Assembly (NCBI GenBank): GCA_028700875.1
Contig: JAQVRW010000105.1
Coordinates: forward strand, 1 to 8,970
Origin: Candidatus Zixiibacteriota bacterium
GTDB taxonomy: Bacteria > Zixibacteria > MSB-5A5 > GN15 > JAAZOE01
Length of the DNA: 8,970 nucleotides
Direction of reading: 5' to 3'
The position numbers and the translations under genes were made by a program. The notes beneath the pieces are model-generated. The model was not told the origin of the DNA. It saw nothing but the letters and a program-made list of their open reading frames with translations, and searched no databases. The first letter of the stretch is position 1. Every line of letters begins with the position of its first letter. Of this stretch, positions 7,576 to 8,970 are shown piece by piece.

Positions 7576-8188
7576 CTATGACTCGGGCGGCTTCTTTCAC
7601 GACTTTCTGAAACTCGACAGCAGCGTCACCAACGGATACATGTTCGGGGAAGGGGCTTTCCACGGCGACCTGTATGGTTGCCGCGCGGTCGCCCCGGAGT
7701 ATCGCGACCTTCAGGCCGATACGGCCAAACTGGCCGCATCACCGACCATTCCGGTGGAAGGGTATATCCCGATGGCGGGCTATCTGTTCCCATCGGACGA
7801 GGCCGAACCGCTCTACCGCTACGTTTCTTCCGTTTCGGACACGATCAACCAGGGGCAAATCAACGGCATCCGGTATCTCGGAGATGATTACCAATTCGTT
7901 CTGTTCACCTTCCCCCTGACCATGATGAAGGAGCCGGTCAATTTCAAGGTGCTGCGTCAGGCTCTGATCGACATGGGGCTCGACATGAGTTGCGGCGATA
8001 TCAAACCCGACGGCGGCGTCAACATCGGCGATGCGGTCGCGCTGATTTATTACCTGTTTCGCGGCGGCCCGGCGCCGGACAGGCATGATGCCGACGTCGA
8101 CTGCAACGGAGTGGTGGATTTGGCCGACATGGTCATCATCATCAACCTCTTATTCAAAGGCGGCACGGGGCTGCACTGCTGTCCCTGA
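7517..8188 (+). CDS. Paralogue C, C-terminal part: rest of alpha/beta domain plus dockerin
   Basis: This frame continues paralogue C after the frameshift and ends at TGA 8186-8188. The GTG at 7517 is only the first start-like codon; homology in this frame already begins near 7502-7514, and I see no ribosome binding site, so independent translation is unlikely. Conserved segments shared with A and B are YDSGGFFHDFLKLDSSVTNGY, split here by a few substitutions; GYIPMAGYLFPSDEAEPLYRYVSS; and GQINGIRYLGDDYQFVLFTFPL. The dockerin-like pair has loops D-I-K-P-D-G-G-V-N-I-G-D and D-V-D-C-N-G-V-V-D-L-A-D, followed by LIYYLFRGGPAP and IINLLFKGGTG. Lys at position 3 of loop 1 is unfavourable for calcium. 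Overlap with the preceding frame is 59 bp. It is best read as part of one broken or phase-variable gene. Confidence 0.8.
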   Translation: MLIALSACQTSITIKPTVNNYDSGGFFHDFLKLDSSVTNGYMFGEGAFHGDLYGCRAVAPEYRDLQADTAKLAASPTIPVEGYIPMAGYLFPSDEAEPLYRYVSSVSDTINQGQINGIRYLGDDYQFVLFTFPLTMMKEPVNFKVLRQALIDMGLDMSCGDIKPDGGVNIGDAVALIYYLFRGGPAPDRHDADVDCNGVVDLADMVIIINLLFKGGTGLHCCP

Positions 8189-8199
8189 GAGTGAAGCCG

Positions 8200-8219
8200 T
8201 GAAAGCCTCTCTGCTTTCA
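8200..8219. terminator. Possible hairpin terminator between convergent genes
   Basis: TGAAAGC (8200-8206) and GCTTTCA (8213-8219) form a perfect 7-bp stem with a CTCTCT loop. It lies 12 bases after the stop of paralogue C and 12 bases after the stop of the opposing mutY-like gene, so it could serve both. There is no clear U-tract on either strand, so strength is doubtful. Confidence 0.4.
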
Positions 8220-8230
8220 GGAATTCCTAA

Positions 8231-8970
8231 TTAGCGGGGGCGGTTTCTTTTGGGGATGGTTCCGGTCAGAGTGATATAGACGCTTCCCACCCGCACCAAC
8301 CCATCTTTCTCCAATGCCTGGGCGGCCTGACGGACATCATTCAATGATCGCGACAATTGTCGGGCAAGCGCGGTAAGCGAGACGCGGTGATGCGTGGCCA
8401 GGCGCCGGATGATTTCGCCTCGGATCTGACGGATGGAACCGACGAAAGTCGATTGCCGCGAAGCCGGCGGAACGGCGGCAATTTTCCGCGGCAGGCGCAG
8501 GCGGCCGTAGTCCATCAGGGCGTTATGCCAGTCGCGGGCTTTTCCACGAGGAAGCAGTTTCAACGCAATCCGTTCCAGTTCGGCATTCGGCAGATCGGCC
8601 GGAAGATTGAACTCGTGAAGGATGACGCGACGGATATTGGTGTCAATGGCCGCCAATAGACGGTTGGCGGAAAAGACAAGGATGGCGTGCGCGGTGTAAC
8701 GGCCGATACCGGGCAGGGTCATCAAGACTCTTGGATCATCGGGCAAACGCCCGCCATATGTTTCCATAACCTCATGGGCCAACCTTCCCAGATATATGGC
8801 CCGGCGGTTATATCCCAACCCGGACCAGGCAGCCAAAAGTTGCCGGGGCGAGGCCTGAGCCAAAGATTCCCAATCGGGCCATCGTTTCAGCCAGGAGGAA
8901 TATATAGGTATAACCCGTTCGACCTGGGTTTGTTGGAGCATGATTTCGGCGACGGCGCTAGAGTACGGGT
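8231..8970 (-). CDS. mutY: MutY-like adenine DNA glycosylase without Fe-S cluster motif, 5' end beyond window
   Basis: The stop is the TAA complement at 8231-8233, and the frame stays open to the right edge. The Met at 8941 is internal: the residues before it (PYSSAVAEI) join it to give AEIMLQQTQV, the conserved MutY motif with the catalytic Glu (codon 8945-8947). Counting from that Met, the helix-hairpin-helix is LPGIGRYTAHAI (76-87), with Tyr where EndoIII-type lyases have Lys. The catalytic Asp is D100 in AIDTNIRRV, and ALMDYGRLRLPR (141-152) is the usual late helix. MutY removes adenine mispaired with 8-oxoguanine in base excision repair. Oddities: no cysteine occurs in the visible protein, so the C-X6-C-X2-C-X5-C cluster that normally follows the late helix is absent. 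The NUDIX-like 8-oxoG recognition domain is also absent, replaced by a ~60-residue tail (172-236) that looks like a small winged helix. Some MutY homologues are known to lack the cluster. The gene is convergent with the array and probably unrelated to it. Confidence 0.85.
   Translation of the reverse strand, partial: PYSSAVAEIMLQQTQVERVIPIYSSWLKRWPDWESLAQASPRQLLAAWSGLGYNRRAIYLGRLAHEVMETYGGRLPDDPRVLMTLPGIGRYTAHAILVFSANRLLAAIDTNIRRVILHEFNLPADLPNAELERIALKLLPRGKARDWHNALMDYGRLRLPRKIAAVPPASRQSTFVGSIRQIRGEIIRRLATHHRVSLTALARQLSRSLNDVRQAAQALEKDGLVRVGSVYITLTGTIPKRNRPR

Larger units (their letters stand above)
2..8188 (+). repeat. Tandem array of three ~3.0-kb gene units
   Basis: Paralogues A, B and C lie head to tail with near-constant spacing. 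Start to start (B to C) is 3028 bp; stop to stop is 3034 bp (A to B) and 3011 bp (B to C). Spacers are 196 and 190 bp. Each visible spacer carries a similar A-rich promoter-like element, so the duplicated unit appears to be gene plus promoter. More copies may lie upstream, since A is cut by the left edge. Confidence 0.9.

Noticed and set aside
1937..8185. Cellulosome locus because of the dockerins
   Set aside because: No cohesin, scaffoldin or carbohydrate-active enzyme is visible. This dockerin variant is widespread in bacteria without cellulosomes.
5368..8188. Paralogue C as two independent genes
   Set aside because: The downstream frame continues the same domain in mid-fold, lacks a ribosome binding site at 7517, and the joined length matches paralogue B.
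8357..8659. A 100-codon plus-strand frame inside the mutY-like gene
   Set aside because: It is antisense to conserved glycosylase motifs and shows no protein features of its own.

Overview
The window is moderately GC-rich bacterial DNA dominated by a tandem array of three long, secreted, non-enzymatic-looking paralogues, followed by a convergent DNA-repair gene. Each paralogue ends in a dockerin-like EF-hand pair with the signature LINYLF-RGGPAP. From memory of the family, this ending is abundant in secreted proteins of uncultured FCB-group bacteria, notably candidate phylum Zixibacteria. That assignment is an inference; the window has no rRNA or other phylogenetic marker.

Layout: (1) 1-2143, + strand, paralogue A, whose first ~230 codons lie upstream of the window. 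(2) 2144-2339, a 196-bp spacer with a candidate promoter and a strong ribosome binding site. (3) 2340-5177, + strand, paralogue B, complete at 945 aa with a signal peptide. (4) 5178-5367, a 190-bp spacer with a matching candidate promoter and ribosome binding site. (5) 5368-8188, + strand, paralogue C, interrupted by a frameshift at a G6 tract (7503-7508). Its secreted N-terminal part (735 aa) is separated from a C-terminal part that carries the rest of an alpha/beta domain and the dockerin. (6) 8189-8230, a 42-bp convergent spacer with a 7-bp hairpin. (7) 8231-8970, - strand, the 3' part of a mutY-like adenine glycosylase gene running off the right edge.

The paralogues share one architecture: signal peptide, a ~400-residue beta-rich module typical of FCB secreted proteins, two fibronectin type III domains, a GATase1/ThuA-like alpha/beta domain without a visible catalytic site, and a terminal dockerin-like pair. 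Start-to-start and stop-to-stop spacing is about 3.0 kb, so this is a repeated gene-plus-promoter unit. B looks mosaic: its N-terminal half is closer to C, and its C-terminal half is closer to A, down to a 91-bp block with one mismatch. The most notable points are this mosaic array, the frameshift at a homopolymer that would switch dockerin display, the promoter conserved between units, and a MutY-like protein with no cysteine in its visible part, hence no [4Fe-4S] cluster. I see no CRISPR array, transposase, tRNA or rRNA.
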